DNA of 64,000 bases from Otatea glauca (Eukaryota > Streptophyta > Magnoliopsida > Poales > Poaceae): contig CM070722.1 in the NCBI GenBank assembly GCA_036346275.1, forward strand, positions 27,241,336-27,305,335, in the 5' to 3' direction. Numbering within the stretch: position 1 is the stretch's first letter; each line of letters starts with the position of its first letter. Positions 20,661 through 33,059 of the stretch are shown in pieces. The notes under the pieces are model-generated. The model was not told the origin of the DNA. It worked only from the letters and a program-made list of their open reading frames with translations, and ran no database searches. The translations under genes were made by a program, and so were the position numbers.

Positions 20661-21831
20661 GACCCAGGAGCCTCGGGCTTGTCACCTTTGTTCTTCTGCG
20701 GCGGGCGATCTTCTTGACGTTCGGCCAGGGCATCTGAAGCTGTGGCGTAGCGGTCGGCCAACGCGAACATGTCCTTCACAGAGGACGGGGGCTTCCTGGA
20801 CATCTTTTTGATTAAATCAGGATCACTTACCCCTTTCTGGAAGGCCGCCACCACCACCGCCTCGGATACGTCCCTGACGGTGTTCTTCTTCTACATGAAA
20901 CGCCGGATGAAATCTCTCAGCGTCTCGTCCTTCTTCTGGTGCAGCTAGTACAGGTCCCATGGAGTGCTAGGCCTTTCGTAGGTGCCCTGGAAGTTGGAAA
21001 TAAACTGATCGCAGAGATCACTCCAGGAGTCCACCGAGTTTGCAGGGAGGCCCGTGAGCCATGCTTGAGTCGAGGGGGTGAGATTGACCGGCAGATAATT
21101 CGCCAAGACACCGTTCCTCCACCGCTTTAATCGCCAGTATGATACCAGAGCTGCTTTGAGTCCCGCTCCCCGTCGAATTTTACGATTCCATTGGGATTGA
21201 ATCCTTCGGGCCATATCACTCGGCGCAGTCGAGGAGTAAACGCCCGGATCCCATCGATAGATCTCTCATCATGATGAGGGGGAGTCCGTCGTGGCGAGCC
21301 TCTAGCTCGGCGATGGTCATCAACACGTCGGGGTGGGGTACGGCACGGCGAGTCCAAGACTCGGCGTTCGTCGTCGCTCCCACTTCGGCGGTGGTGGTCG
21401 TCGCGGTTATCATATCTTTGATCGGTCCGTCGATCGCGACCGGTGCCGAAACGCTCGTAGTCGTCGCGGCGTCCGCGCCTTTCTTCCTCGTCCCGCTCCT
21501 GTCGCCTGGCTGTGATGTTCTGGCAGAGGTCGCGGTTGAGAATCCGGCGAGCGTCCCCGGCTGGTGGTGTGTGACGCCGACTGCCGATATGCCGACTGGT
21601 TGCGGTTCGGCTGCTGGCGACTCGGGTTGCCTCATGGGAGTGCTAGTGTGCTTCTCCCACCGGCTTTTCCTGGTTCTGCTGGATTGCTGCCGCCGTCACT
21701 ATGGCCTTGATCTGGGCCACAATCGGGACTACTGGGCTATCCGCTACGATCATTGGGTCTAGTGTGTCGAGGAGCATCTTGGAGGCGACGACGTTTTGCA
21801 TCGGTGTGCGAAAGACAGATTGATCTCCCAA
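20661..21831 (-). pseudogene. Gag of the nested pol-less Tat-type element
   Basis: From right to left the minus strand gives an N-terminal part (21643-21831 and 21216-21635, Arg- and Ala-rich, frameshifted). Then come RVIWPEGFNPNGIVKFDGE, LANYLPVNLTPSTQAWLTGL, SWSDLCDQFISNFQGTYERP and FQKGVSDPDLIKKMSRKPPS, the Ty3/gypsy gag capsid core of Tat elements. No zinc knuckle survives; the frame is cut at about 20661. At least three frame changes make it non-functional here. Confidence 0.8.
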
Positions 21832-22247
21832 CCTGGACTACAGGATATCTTCGCGGACATTGCAGCCGCGCGATCGAAGAGACCGCGCTGGAACATCCTT
21901 ACCCCTACGCCGATGATCTTCCTCCGCAGCTTCTTGGTCTTCTTGATGGAGATCAGTCTTCTGCTCCTCAATCGCGAAGACGCCACGAAAATCGCAGCAG
22001 TTCCTTACAATGCCGACTAGTTTTCTGGGTGAGTCAGAGTGGCATACCTAAGATGGGTTGGCCTAATCTTCACCAGATCAGATCTGGTTTTGGACCAGCG
22101 CATAAGCTCTCCGCACAAGATCTGCGACGAAGTTCGTGTTCCGGCTTAAGGCCCGGCCGAGAGGCGAAGGTGGCGATGAATCCGCCGATTGCTACCATCG
22201 AGTCTGTGGAAAAAGATTATAGCGCTTCCCCTACCTGGTGCACCAAC

Positions 22248-22804
22248 TGTCGACTTTTGTAGCCGGCAATGAAATTATGGGGAAGGCGCTGGATCTCAAA
22301 TTCGATGGTCACACAAGACAGGGATTTTAGACAGGTTCAGGCCCTCAGCAATAGGGGTAATACCCTAATCCTGTGTGCTGGAATTATCCTGATCTCTTGG
22401 ATCTGGGGTCGCTCAAAGTGCAATATGCTCTGTGCGATATGAGGTGTGCTATGCTCTGTGGCTTGATTGCTCTATGCTTGGATGATCGGTTCTTATGTTG
22501 TTGCCCGCCCTCTCCCTTATATAGCGAGGGTGGGGCGGCTTACAGAGTTCTAATCGGTTTAGAGATTCCGATCGGTTACAAGATTCTAGTCGGTTAATAG
22601 GATAGAGTTTACATCTTTATCTAACCTATTAACGACTCGGATTACAACCATATCTATAATATCTAAATATATGCTCAACTATCTATGGAATGTAGCCCCC
22701 TTGCGCTCGGCAGTGGGGCCTGACGTAGGGAATATCTTCTGGGCCTCTCTCTCTCGAACGTCTCTGGGCTGATCGTAAGGGTACCCGGATTCTTATATTC
22801 CACA
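22248..22804 (-). repeat. 5' LTR of the nested pol-less element
   Basis: It is 557 bp, the partner of 17632-18184, preceded on the plus strand by CTGGTGCACCAAC (complement of the primer site) and followed by the target duplication ACAGC. The minus-strand TATA box CTATATAAGG is conserved. Confidence 0.9.
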
Positions 22805-22809
22805 ACAGC

Positions 22810-25353
22810 CCTAAACATTTTCCAATATTTCCAATGGCACACAGCCTCCCTTCCTAAGTTTTATTTTACAAAATCTAACCCTTGACTGAAATTTTTTAGC
22901 ATTGTCCTTAATTGGGGACACCGCTATCCGAATAGATTGGCACTCTGTAGAGGTTATACAATTTACCCACACGACATGATCATCTCTTAATACTAAGCTA
23001 TTATCACACTTCCTTTGGTATGCGACTGAGTGACCACGACAAAACATTTCGGAGACTCTGTCTTAAAACTGACCCTCCTGATAAGTCTGAACTCGCAATT
23101 CGTTTCCTCACACAAAGCAGAAGAATAGGAGGGACATACCGTTGGACAGATGTGAGACCACTGCACACACAAAGTCCCCATAACTGAACACCTAGCTTGG
23201 CTATCCTCCTGAGGCATCAAATGTTAAGACTTGGTAACTTACTGAGTTAGGCCCATCCCATTCCAGACATGTGGTTGCATGATTAGTCCAGTTCAATGGC
23301 TTGCAAGGTTAAGTCTTTAATTGACCGAGGCAAGACTTCCAACAATTCACTCATAGAAACCACCTCAAATTTACTCCTGAAACAACATGTCAATCCAATG
23401 CCATACAGGCCCACCATGGCTCACAGCCCCTTGCCACATGCCCCAGCCTAAATCATTTACCACCCCAGTTGATTATTATGCAATACATGACATCAACAAC
23501 TCAACATCATCGTGTGACAACACATGACACACCTATTCATAATCATATTCCATTAGTCATGATTGATTTGAACTTTCAAAAAGATATCAATAACCCGTTG
23601 CATAGCTAAGCAGACTAAGCACGGTCTAACATACCCATGTTAGTATCTATTAGCAACCAACTAATAATAAACCATCCTAGGGTGACAAATAATCATGGCA
23701 TACATATGACAAAGTAGTTATAATCCAATTGGGTTGAATAACTGGATCCCAAACTAATTGAAAACAATTCTAACAATAAAATATCATGTAGTAATTTAAA
23801 ACAATATAGTATTTATAAAAATGGGTTCAACATGATCAAATCACAACTTGCCTTGAAAAAGGTCATAATCTTGATCTTGATCTAGAGCTTGGTCTTGAAT
23901 CAACACTTCACCCTCGAGCGATCCAATCACTATGACGTCTACGTGAAACGAGAGAGAATACCAAATAAATACACAACCAGAGAGTAAATAAGCTCTAAAA
24001 ATCAAATAAAATTTATCATTAAATAGATCTCAATTTTACAAATTTTTAGAAACTTGAATCGCCTCAATCGGAGCTCGTATGAGGGAGAACAGGCTCTCGA
24101 AAGATTCAAATAAAAGAAAACACCAGAAAGTAGAAAAACTAATTTTTCCCGATTTATTTTCTACAGGAAAATCGATTTATGACACAACGCTAATGTCATC
24201 AACCAATTATCCAATTAAAAATAAATCTGAAAAATCACTCCAGTGGCTGACATGTGAGCTCGGGTCCATTGACTTGGTCCACGAAACTGCCACGGTCCAT
24301 CATGGACTCGGCACACAGCAACAGGCCAACCGACACCTGGGCCCCATGGTCTTGACGTGGCAGCTTATGTGGCAGCGATGACTTGGTAGCCAACATGGTG
24401 ACATGTGGGCGATGCCGGCAGACGGGGTGATGACGTGGCAGGCACGCGGCAAACACGTGGTGGCCACATCGGATCTGGAGCTCACGTTCGGCCGGCAAAA
24501 TCTACAGCGGCGCAGCTCACCAGAGACCGAGAAGATGACCACTGATTCGGTGCTTCGGCGATACTCCGGCGTCGGGACTTGACTGATCCGGGGTAGCTAG
24601 ATGTAGGAAATTTGAAGATGCCCTTAGCTTTAGTAGAAGCTCATTGACAATGCAGATCCAAGCGGTGGAAGGCGACGGCAACCTTAGCGGAAGATGGCGA
24701 GCTCTAACTCCTCCACGTGTGCACCTCAGATGATGAAACACGGGGCAAAATATGCGGCTTGAGACAGGGAACTTCGGAAGGGGTGCGATGCAACTTATAT
24801 ACCCTCAGCATCTGTGCAAAACCCGGATTTCAAGACCGAGTTGATGGCAATGCTGAGTTCGTCTTGGTCACGATGGCAGCGCAGAGACGATAAGTCTTGA
24901 CCGTCCACGTGACGTGATCCGACAGTCATTGTCGATTCGGATTGACTCCTCCCGGCTACACACGCGAGGAGATTGAACGGCCACCATACATTAGGGTTTC
25001 AGGCAAGCCGAGACGAAAAAACAAGAATGGGCTGAGAAAAGGAATTCTGCCCAAAACTATAGCAATAAATTTAAAAGTTTTTCTTAAATAAATTAATTCC
25101 AAAAATTAAAACAAAGCCAAATAAATCACAAAAATTTCAAAATATTTTGAAATGTTTAGAACCCAAATGAAATATTTTTGACAAAGGTCTATATAAATTT
25201 TTCATATATTTAAATAATGTTCACAATAATCCTAATTCAAAAATATTAAATAAAATCCAAATGAATTCCAAATAAATCCAAAAATTCCCTAAATGCACAA
25301 AATTCACAAATGACAATACTAAATCCATTTGAGCCAAATAATTGGGATGTTAC
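22810..25353 (-). repeat. Chromovirus 3' LTR, inner part
   Basis: It resumes at CCTAAACATTTTCCAATA, collinear with the right LTR from about 47168, and ends at GGGATGTTAC. It adds to 17059-17631 for a net LTR of about 3.1 kb. A minus-strand TATA box (GTATATAAGTT) lies near 24790 and is conserved in the right LTR near 49120. Small open frames inside are not conserved between the copies and are not genes. Confidence 0.88.
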
Positions 25354-25369
25354 TAATCTCCCCCTTAAC
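25354..25369 (-). other. Polypurine tract of the chromovirus
   Basis: The complement reads GTTAAGGGGGAGATTA and abuts the 3' LTR on its inner side. Confidence 0.75.
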
Positions 25370-25398
25370 AAAATCTCAACCCTGAGATTTTGGGCTAA

Positions 25399-26269
25399 CT
25401 ACAGAAACAGGTTAGGGAATTCTGCCTTCAGGTCTTCCTTACGCTCCCACGTTGCTTCATTTTCTGAGTGATTACTCCAATGTACTCTGCAAAAATGAAC
25501 TGACTTGTTTCTAGTCTTACAATCAACAAAATCAAAAATCTTATTCGGTTGTTCCTTATAAGTCAAATATTCTTGCAGCTCAATTGACTCCAACGGCGTC
25601 TGTTCTGTTGGTACTCGGAGACACTTCTTAAGCTGAGAGACATGAAACACCTCATGCACACCTGCCAAAGACTGAGGTAATTCCAGCTGATAAGCAACCT
25701 CTCCTCTACGACTCAAGATCTTCAATGGACTAACATATCTTGGTGCAACTTTTCCTTATCGTGAAACCTTTTAACTCCTTTAAGAGGGGTAATTCTAATA
25801 TATACAAAATCTTCTGGCTCAAAGCTTAACTCTCTTCAACAATTATCAGCATAGCTCTTCTATCTTCACTAAGATACTTTTAACATTTCTTTGATCATAG
25901 AAATTTGCTCTTCAGCTTCTTTAAGAATTTTAGGTCCAAAGACAAGATGCTCTCTTATCTCATTCCAATTCAACGGAGTACGACAGTAACGACCATACAA
26001 AGCTTCAAATGGTGACATTTACAAACTTGCATGATAACTGTTGTTATAACTGAACTCAGCATACGATAAACATTTATCTCATAAAGTAGCATAAGCTAGA
26101 GCACAAGCTCTCAATATATCCTCCAAAATCTGATTGACTCTTTCAATCTGACCATCTGTCTGCGGATGATACGTTGTAATGAAATTAAAATGAGTACTCA
26201 TAGCTTCATGTAACTTATTCCAGAATCTCGAGGTAAACTATGTACCTCTATTTGACACTATCTTCTTTG
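25399..26269 (-). pseudogene. Chromovirus integrase core end and chromodomain-like C terminus
   Basis: From right to left: KKIVSNRGT, where the usual catalytic Asp of SDRGTQF is Asn and the Gln codon is TAG; then THFNFITTYHPQTDGQIERVNQILED; then further degenerate sequence; then a 108-codon frame with EVAYQLELPQSLAGVHEVFHVSQLKKCL. That frame ends FCRVHWSNHSENEATWERKEDL, the C-terminal chromodomain-like motif of chromoviruses, thought to steer integration into heterochromatin. The frame ends about 30 bases from the polypurine tract. The core is split by the insertion at 26275. Confidence 0.85.
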
Positions 26270-26274
26270 GCACC

Positions 26275-27284
26275 TGTCGACGATCGGGACCGTCGACCGC
26301 AAAGAAGAGGGGGAAGGATCGTGCAAGGGGGCGAGGCCCAAAGCCTCGCTCGTCCGGGGAGGGACCTCGGCGGGCGCGCTGCACGAAAAAAGGGGACAAC
26401 CAAATAGGGGACACAATGTTTATACTGGTTCGAGCCCCAAGATCGGGTAACAGCTCTACTCCAGTCCTGCCCGTGGGCGAAAAAGAACTAAAGGCTCCTC
26501 CGGGGAGTGTTTACAAGTGGAGCTCGGTGAATAGGGGGTGTACAAGTATTATCACGGTTCACAAGACTTAGCCCAAAAAGGGGAGAGAGCCCCGCCTCCT
26601 TTATACAAATTGGAGGGGGCAAAGTTACATGGAGAATTGGGTGAGGGAAGGATGGAGAGTGTCCCAGAACCCCTTCCTTCCGCCTTGATGATCGTCACTG
26701 GCCCGCCGCCACGCCGGTTGGTAGACTCACCGAGCGAGTAGCTGCCGCTTTCTTGGGAAACATCGCACCTACCTCTGTGGACTCGCTGATGCCGACATTG
26801 CAAGGCGTGGTCCCGGCCCGCCGGAGGGCGCGCACTCATACCACGCGCGGATCGGACGATGGGACCGGAGTTTTGACTTTGGCGACCTTCACACGCTTAG
26901 GGAAGGAGCGGCTTGCTCCCGTGTGGTCACTTCTGCGGCCGTGGTCATAGGGCACGTGGTCGTGGTTGCACGAGGGTCCGATACTGGCCTTTGGTGGGGT
27001 CACCTCGATCGGTCTGAGGTCGGGAGTCCGACCGCGAGGGAGGCCTGACGCCCCACTTGGTCTGGATGAGCCTCGAGCACCGGCTAGGTCGGGATGAGTG
27101 TCCTTCATGGCCTCGGGCCTTTGGCCTGAGGCGGGCTTGGAGCAGTCCGCTCATTACCCCGCCACCATTTTACATGGGAGTCCGGGCGATGCGCCGGGGC
27201 CCGAAACAGCCCCGCGAGGTCGAGGAGGACCGCTTAAGCCCTCCTCCGGGGTACGGACACGTGTCGGATGGTCGATCCTCGACA
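26275..27284 (-). repeat. 3' LTR of the nested Tat-type element
   Basis: It starts TGTCGACGATCGGGACCG and ends GGATGGTCGATCCTCGACA on the plus strand. The complement of 27285-27300 (CTCGGGGCTGGT) is the polypurine tract. A minus-strand TATA-like box (GTATAAAGG) lies near 26600. It aligns to 37660-38690 with many substitutions and one- to three-base indels. Confidence 0.9.
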
Positions 27285-27713
27285 ACCAGCCCCGAGGCTC
27301 AAGAAGCGATCCGAGACTCTAGGCGCCTTGAGTCCAAGTCTTTCGAGGAGGATCGCTCCTTCGCCTCGGTTCGGGGTTTCTTTTTGGCGAGATCGTTTGG
27401 CGACACTTGAACTCCAAAGACCTTGTTTCGAGTGGTCTCGTGAAGCCCGGGTCCCGCGGACGGGAAGTTGAGGGACGGTTCGGCGGGTGCGTGGAAAGGC
27501 GCCCGTAGGGGTTTCAAGGGCCTTGGCGCCTGCTTACGCCACCCAGCTACGGGCGCGCTTTTGAGGCAGCTGTAACGCCAGATGAGGCGCTTTAAAGACC
27601 GGGGCCGCCTGTGGTTCTCCCGGCCGCTCGTGTTCTTGTCTTCTCCTCGCCGGTGCCTTCGCCTTTGCTTAACCCGCCCCTGCCCTTATGGCGGTTCGGA
27701 GGAGTACGCCACC

Positions 27714-30650
27714 ATGGAGCGGATGAAGGAGATGGAGACTTTGGGGCTCTTTGATCCGCTCACCGGCGGCTCCCGTCCGGGGAGAACGTGCCGCAACCTC
27801 GGGATGACGAGATCATGAGTACGGAGCAGTATATGCTCTTCGGGCTGCGAACCCCGGAGAGCGATTTCTTGGCTGCGGTCCTCGCACAATGTGAGATCGA
27901 GCTTGTTAAATTGGTACCAAACTCCATCCTCCACCTTTCCATTTTTGCTCATCTTTGCGAGGGGTTCCTGGGCGTTCTTCCCACCCCCTCGTTGTTCTTC
28001 CGCTTTTATTCCTTGTCCTGTACCGCGAAGGACCCCGTCGTCGGGTGTCTCTACTTCCGGTTGCGGGATTGCTTACATTGGCTCGCTCGGACCGTGGATG
28101 GAGAAGTGGTTCTATCTGAAGAAGGGCGAGCAAGGCGGGCTTGCTTACATTGGCAAGGCGACGACGCTGGCGGAGACCCCGAGCCGAGGACTCGGCGTCG
28201 ACCAAGCGATGGTCGCTTTCATCCATATCGCGCGCCACGCCAGCTCAAGGAGGTGGTCGCCATTTACTACTTGTGGAACCGTGTGCTTTCTCTTCGGAAG
28301 AGGTTGCATCCCTTCTACGAAATCGACGGGAGGCACGACACCACCCGGGAAGGCCACGAGGGTTAGCATTGCCCGACCCTAAGCTCTTTCAGGCCTTGGT
28401 CGGTGTTCCTTTATTTTCTTGATGCTCTTTTGGCTTTTTGCATACCAAGGAGGCCCGATCGCCTTGAGGATGCAGGAGATCTTCGGGAAGGCTGCCACCT
28501 CCTACAATCTCGGCGGCAACGTCCCCAAGGACGTCTTGGGGCGGAGCAGCGAGGTAATAGCTTTCGCCTTGACCTTGGTCTCGGGGGCTCGAATTCGGAT
28601 GCTTATCGTGATAAGCTCGCGCAGGCGACCAGTGAGCTTTGGGACACGGCGAAGCAGTTGTTGCCGCTCCCTGGTCTGGTCAAGGGCAAGAAGGGGAGTA
28701 AGAAGCCGGCTCCTAACGCCCCGAGGCATGTTGCCAAGAAGACCCACGCCGAGTGGGCGACCGGGTCGTGGTAAGTTCGAACGCCGAGCTCGGGACACCG
28801 AGCCCGAGCTTGCTTCCCCTTTCGCCTCCTTGGTCCTTTTTGTCGATCCTGCCTCTCTCGCAAGAATCAGAGGCGGCTTCCACCGACGGCCCCGGATATG
28901 CAATGAGCCATGAGCTCGCGCAGCTCCCGAGGGGGAGTTCTCACATTGCCGTGGAATCGCTCTCGCCAAGCACGGCCATACATTTTTCGTCATCCCGCCT
29001 GCCGCGACGCTCGAGCGCCCGAGGGCACCGACCTTCCCGTGGGTCCAGTATGCAGGTCGAGGAGGAGGATGACGAGGATGACGACCACCTCGTGCCACGA
29101 CCCAGGACGCGGCGGGTGCTACTCGCCGCGTCTTCTGAGGAGGATGAAGTGGCTGAGGGGGAAGCGGTCGAGAGCGCCACGACCGAGGGTGCCGTGGTCG
29201 GGGGTGTTGTGGTCGAGGGCGCCGTCGTCGTCGCACCTCTGGTGGAGGCGTTCCCGAGGGCGGAGTCCCTGGGGAAACGGAGATCCGACTCCCCTCCGCG
29301 AGGATGTCCGGCAAAGAAAGCGAGGCCGCCGAGCATCCGCTTCTGCCAGCAAGTACCTCCTTCGCTCTCAACTTTGTGACGGTAGGGTCGTCCGAGCAAC
29401 CCCTAACAATTTGTTGTGCGCAGACTATACCGGGTGGTCGCCTTGCCCAAAGTGGAGTCGCCCCAGCGGTGTTGGAGTTGTCTGAGGAGCGAAAGACAAT
29501 TTTCGACCGACGGCCGAGCCGGCTCCTTCGTGGTCGAGGTGGCCAAGGGGAGGGTCGGCGCCAGGAGTCCTCGAGCCGCTTGCCGCCTCGGGGTTCACCG
29601 CCACCACCGACCGAGCCGATCACCCCGGTCCTCGGGGTGCCGACGCCACCACGGGCGGCGAGGGCCGCCGAGGTTGTCGCCGCGCGAATCGCCTTGTTCG
29701 ACGGCGCCATTGACTCGCCGACGCTGAGGATCGGCCAGCGACCAGAAACGATTTGTGGTGACTTTTCCTTCCCTTCCTTTTTCCCTTTTTCTTGTAGTTG
29801 TGGTGATGTTTCCCTTCTCTTCGCAGGGCCTACGGCTGATCTCCCAGGGGTACAGGGTCGTGCGCAGCCACGCTGGGCCTTTCGATCCTCCGTGACACTA
29901 TCGGGTCACCAGAGGGAGGCTGCTAAGCTCGAAGCTGCCGCGATGCGTGATCGGGAGGAGACTTCGTGCCTGAGAGAGGCCCGGGCCCTTGAGCTCGAGC
30001 GGGCCGTCGAGTCCGAGCAGGAGCACGGGGCCCGGGAGACCGAGCGGGAGCTAAACACCGAGAGGGACCTTCATGCTGCGGCGCTCTCCGAATCCGTCGA
30101 GGAGGAGCGGAAGAAGGCGAGGAGACCTCGCCCGAGTCCGCTCTGGAGGCGCAAGATGTCTCGACGAGAACCGCGGCGAGCGCGGTGGTGTTGATCCAGC
30201 CGCTGAGCTCGAGGTCTCCGACCTTCGCCAAGGCGAGGTCACAGGCAGAGACGGAGGGACTCCGGGAGAGCCTTGAGGTCACCCATATGGCCCACGAGGA
30301 TAGCCATTCGGTCGCGTCGACCGCGCTCAAGGATCTTGCAGCCGCGCGGAAGGAGGTGAAGGGGCTCCGGACGCAGATGGGGAACCCGATCTCTGCACGC
30401 GCCGAGGCGGCTGAGCTCACGGGCAAGGTGACGGCGGCTGTGCTTGAGAAGACAGTGGCCGGATTGGAGGCGAGGGCCACCGAGCAGTAGCTGGCGCGCC
30501 GAGGCCGAGGCCGTGGTCGCCGCTTGAGGGGAAGCGCAGTGGCTCGAAAGGGAAGAGTGCCTTGGCTCACCTTCAGAGCGATCACGACGGTCGACAGGCC
30601 GAGGCTAAGGTTATCACACATTTACGAGGGTCTCCGACCTAGAGCAGGAG
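27714..30650 (+). pseudogene. Antisense Transposase_28-like gene with coiled-coil tail, frameshifted, probably with introns
   Basis: It starts near MERMKEMETLGLFDPLT at 27714. Conserved blocks follow: PQPRDDEIM, then VKLVPNSILHLSIFAHLCEGFLGVLP and AKDPVVGCLYFRLRD, the same domain as the antisense gene at 19923. Acidic and Ser-rich middle segments follow. From about 29910 comes a Glu/Arg-rich coiled coil (REAAKLEAAAMRDREETS, then RALELERAVESEQEHG). Likely splice sites include GGTAAGTT near 28770 and TTCTCTTCGCAG near 29815-29827. Several frame changes exist, so exon structure is approximate. A TATA-like TTTAAAG lies near 27591. It is transcribed opposite to gag-pol. The function of this family is unknown. 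Confidence 0.65.
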
Positions 30651-32007
30651 AAGCTTGCCCGAGACATGTCTGTAGAGTAAAATTTAAAGTTTAGTAGATG
30701 AGTCGGGGGGCGAAGGATTCGCACCCCCTTGTAAAGACAATGTAACTTTCTGCTAATTTTGTAAAGTCGCATTTCTTTGGAAGACTTAGCTCACTTGCTG
30801 GCCCGTGTCGCCTTTGTAGACTTTGCACCTGGCCTGGGCTGACCGAGCTAAAGGATGCTTAAGGTCATTTTAACCGAGGCCTCGCCCGGAATCACCCGGG
30901 CTCAGGCACGACTCGGGTTGATCGGTCTTCACCATATGGCCATGGGGGAATTGGTCGGCTTATTGTGGTAGAGCGACTTGTTGCGACTGAGATCGTCCCT
31001 GGTGGTAATTTTGGGATCGCGACTCCGAGCCCGGGATACCATCGCCCGGTGCTTCGAGGACGCTCAATGGTCGGCAGCAGCAGGGAATAGCCGACTTACT
31101 CGATAAGGATCGCTTTATACGCCTCGAGCCCGTAAATGCATCGTGCTCGGATACGACGCCCCCGAGGCGAACCTAGAGAACGCGCCTCAACCGAGGCCTC
31201 GCCGCAAGATTTCGTGTTTGGGCACAACTCGGACCGGCCGCTCGGAATAGCTCGTGCTCGACCAGATTTAGGCCTCGGTCCGCCCGCGAGCTCGAATGCT
31301 TCAAGCCGGGCGAGGCCCTCGAGGGCGGTTTAGAAATTAACCGCCACTCGGCCCGGGAAAAGGTCGGCTTATTGCGCAAGCCGGCTTATCGCGACTGAGT
31401 CATCCCCGGTGGTGAATTTTAAAACTGCGACCAACCCGAACGCCATCGGCTCTGGCGCCCGAGAAAGTTCAATGGTTGGCAAGACGGGGAATAGCCGCTT
31501 ACTTCGATAAGGATCGCTTATTAATGGCTCGATCCGGGAATGCCTGTGCTCGGGTTGTTCATCCCCGAGGCGAACCTAGAGAACGCGACCCTAGGCGCTG
31601 CAAAAGAGAACACGCATGGACGCCCCTAGGTCGGGCCTGTCGTGTGACCTTATGGTTGCCCTTATGGTCACGCCGCGAGGTCGTGCTGCTCGAGGCGTCC
31701 TAAAAGAAAGGAGAACTATGGCCGCGAGAAAGCGGGCGGAGCCCAGGGGCCGAGGGCTCTTAAGATGGTGCGACCCTTGACGTAGGGACCTGTAGCTCGG
31801 GGTCGTGGCGGAGCGCCATCCCCCTCCATAAACTAAAAGAGGTTAGCGATGGAGGCGAAGGGGACTTTTATTACAAACGCATACCTGGGCCGAACCAGAG
31901 CACGATGACACAAGCGCCTGGGTCACGCCTCGAGTCACGATTGCTTGGGACACAAGAAACAAGCACGGCAGCAAGAAGGAATATCTCAACTCAAGCATGG
32001 ATGAATG
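30651..32007. other. Tat-type spacer with a duplicated block of about 250 bp
   Basis: No supported gene. Two related blocks, about 30940-31190 and 31345-31590, share GGTCGGCTTATT, GCGACTGAG, GGGAATAGCCG, CGATAAGGATCGCTT and CCCCGAGGCGAACCTAGAGAACGC in the same order, about 390 bp apart. This is the same kind of 3' spacer that carries the 77-bp repeats in the other Tat-type element. Confidence 0.65.
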
Positions 32008-33059
32008 TTAGACATAGAACTTCCGGAGCTGGCCCACATTCCACGAGCTCGAGAGCTCCTTGCCGTCGGGGGCCGCCAGATGGTAAGCCTCGCGGCTTGC
32101 CGAGACGACTCTATAGGGGCCCTCCCAGCGGGACAAATTTATTGATGTGGGAACGGTCTTGATTCGTTTTAGACCAGTCCCCAACGCTGAAGCCCCGGTC
32201 GAACGGCTCGGCGGCGTGTTCGCGAGATCTTGCAGAAGCGTCGAGCGCAAAGAAGGCGCGGTACTTACTTCTTCTCGCTAAGGCGAGGTCGAGGGACCGC
32301 CTCGCCGAGGTCGACCCGGTCGACCGAGCTTGCCCTGACGGAGCGGAGCGTGACTCAGCGGCAGGATACCTCACCAAGACGAGCCGAAAGGGCTCGCCCT
32401 CGTTGCACGATCGGGAGGCGCGACGACCAAAGGATGGTAGGAAGCTCCTCCACCTGTGCCCGGCCACACCGATCGAGCTCGCCGAAACTCGCTTGAGCCC
32501 TTGGACGAGCTGCCTCGCTGCGCGCTTGGCCGCCTCCGCTGTTCGGGGATGGCTTACCGAGGCATAGCAGATTTTGGTCCGCATATCCGCGCAGAACTCT
32601 TGGAACAAATCGCCGTGAATCGTGGTCCCGTTGTCGGTGATGATCCTCGCAAGGGACTCGCACTTTGTGACCACGGCGAACGGAAGAACCTCATCGCGCC
32701 TTGGCGCGTGATAGCGAGACCGGCTCGCCGATCCATTTCAAAAGGTGTCGATGGCCACGAATAGGAACTTCTTCCTCGACCGACTTCTAAAGGACCGAGA
32801 TGTCCAGTGCCCACGCCGAGAATGGCCAAAGCGAGGGGATGGTCTCGCAGGCGAGGTCGATCGCCGCCTTTCGGCGTGAAACCGTAGGTTCGGCAGCACG
32901 AACGATGCCCCGGGCAACTTCGAGCGTCATTGGCCAGTAAAAACCCATCCGGAACGCCTTCCCAACCATGGTCCTGAAAGAAGAGTGAGCGTCGCGTAGG
33001 CTGGAATGTATGTCATTGAGCAAGTATTTACCTTCTTCAGGAGTGACGCACTTTGACAA
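32008..33059 (-). pseudogene. Tat-type integrase
   Basis: From right to left: KCVTPEEGKYLLNDIHSS and AHSSFRTMVGKAFRMGFYWP (zinc-binding domain region), then ITDNGTTIHGDLFQEFCADM (second catalytic Asp, as IxDNGxQF), then SRWEGPYRVVSASREAYHLA...LRKFYV (C-terminal GPY/F-like module). The pieces lie in different frames, so it is inactive. Confidence 0.85.

Larger units (their letters stand above)
17632..22804 (-). mobile_element. Nested non-autonomous Tat-type gypsy element without pol
   Basis: The element is 5173 bp. LTRs of 553 and 557 bp are about 94% identical by eye, and the target duplication is ACAGC (17627-17631, 22805-22809). On the minus strand: LTR, primer site (near 22233-22247, TTGGTGCACCAGG), gag (about 21831-20661), a junction where pol should be, plus-strand genes, polypurine tract (GGGGGC complement, 18185-18197), LTR. 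No protease, RT or integrase is detectable, so it needed a helper. The plus-strand genes are antisense to gag, as in Grande/RIRE2-type elements. Confidence 0.88.

Noticed and set aside
24079..24741. Several 75-100-codon frames in the chromovirus LTR
   Set aside because: The homologous stretch of the right LTR (48418-49121) does not keep the same frames, so they are not coding.
28502..29710. 402-codon minus-strand ORF, one of the longest in the window
   Set aside because: It lies antisense to the Transposase_28-like gene in very GC-rich DNA, is Arg/Pro/Ser-rich without a domain, and matches no expected Tat gene on that strand.
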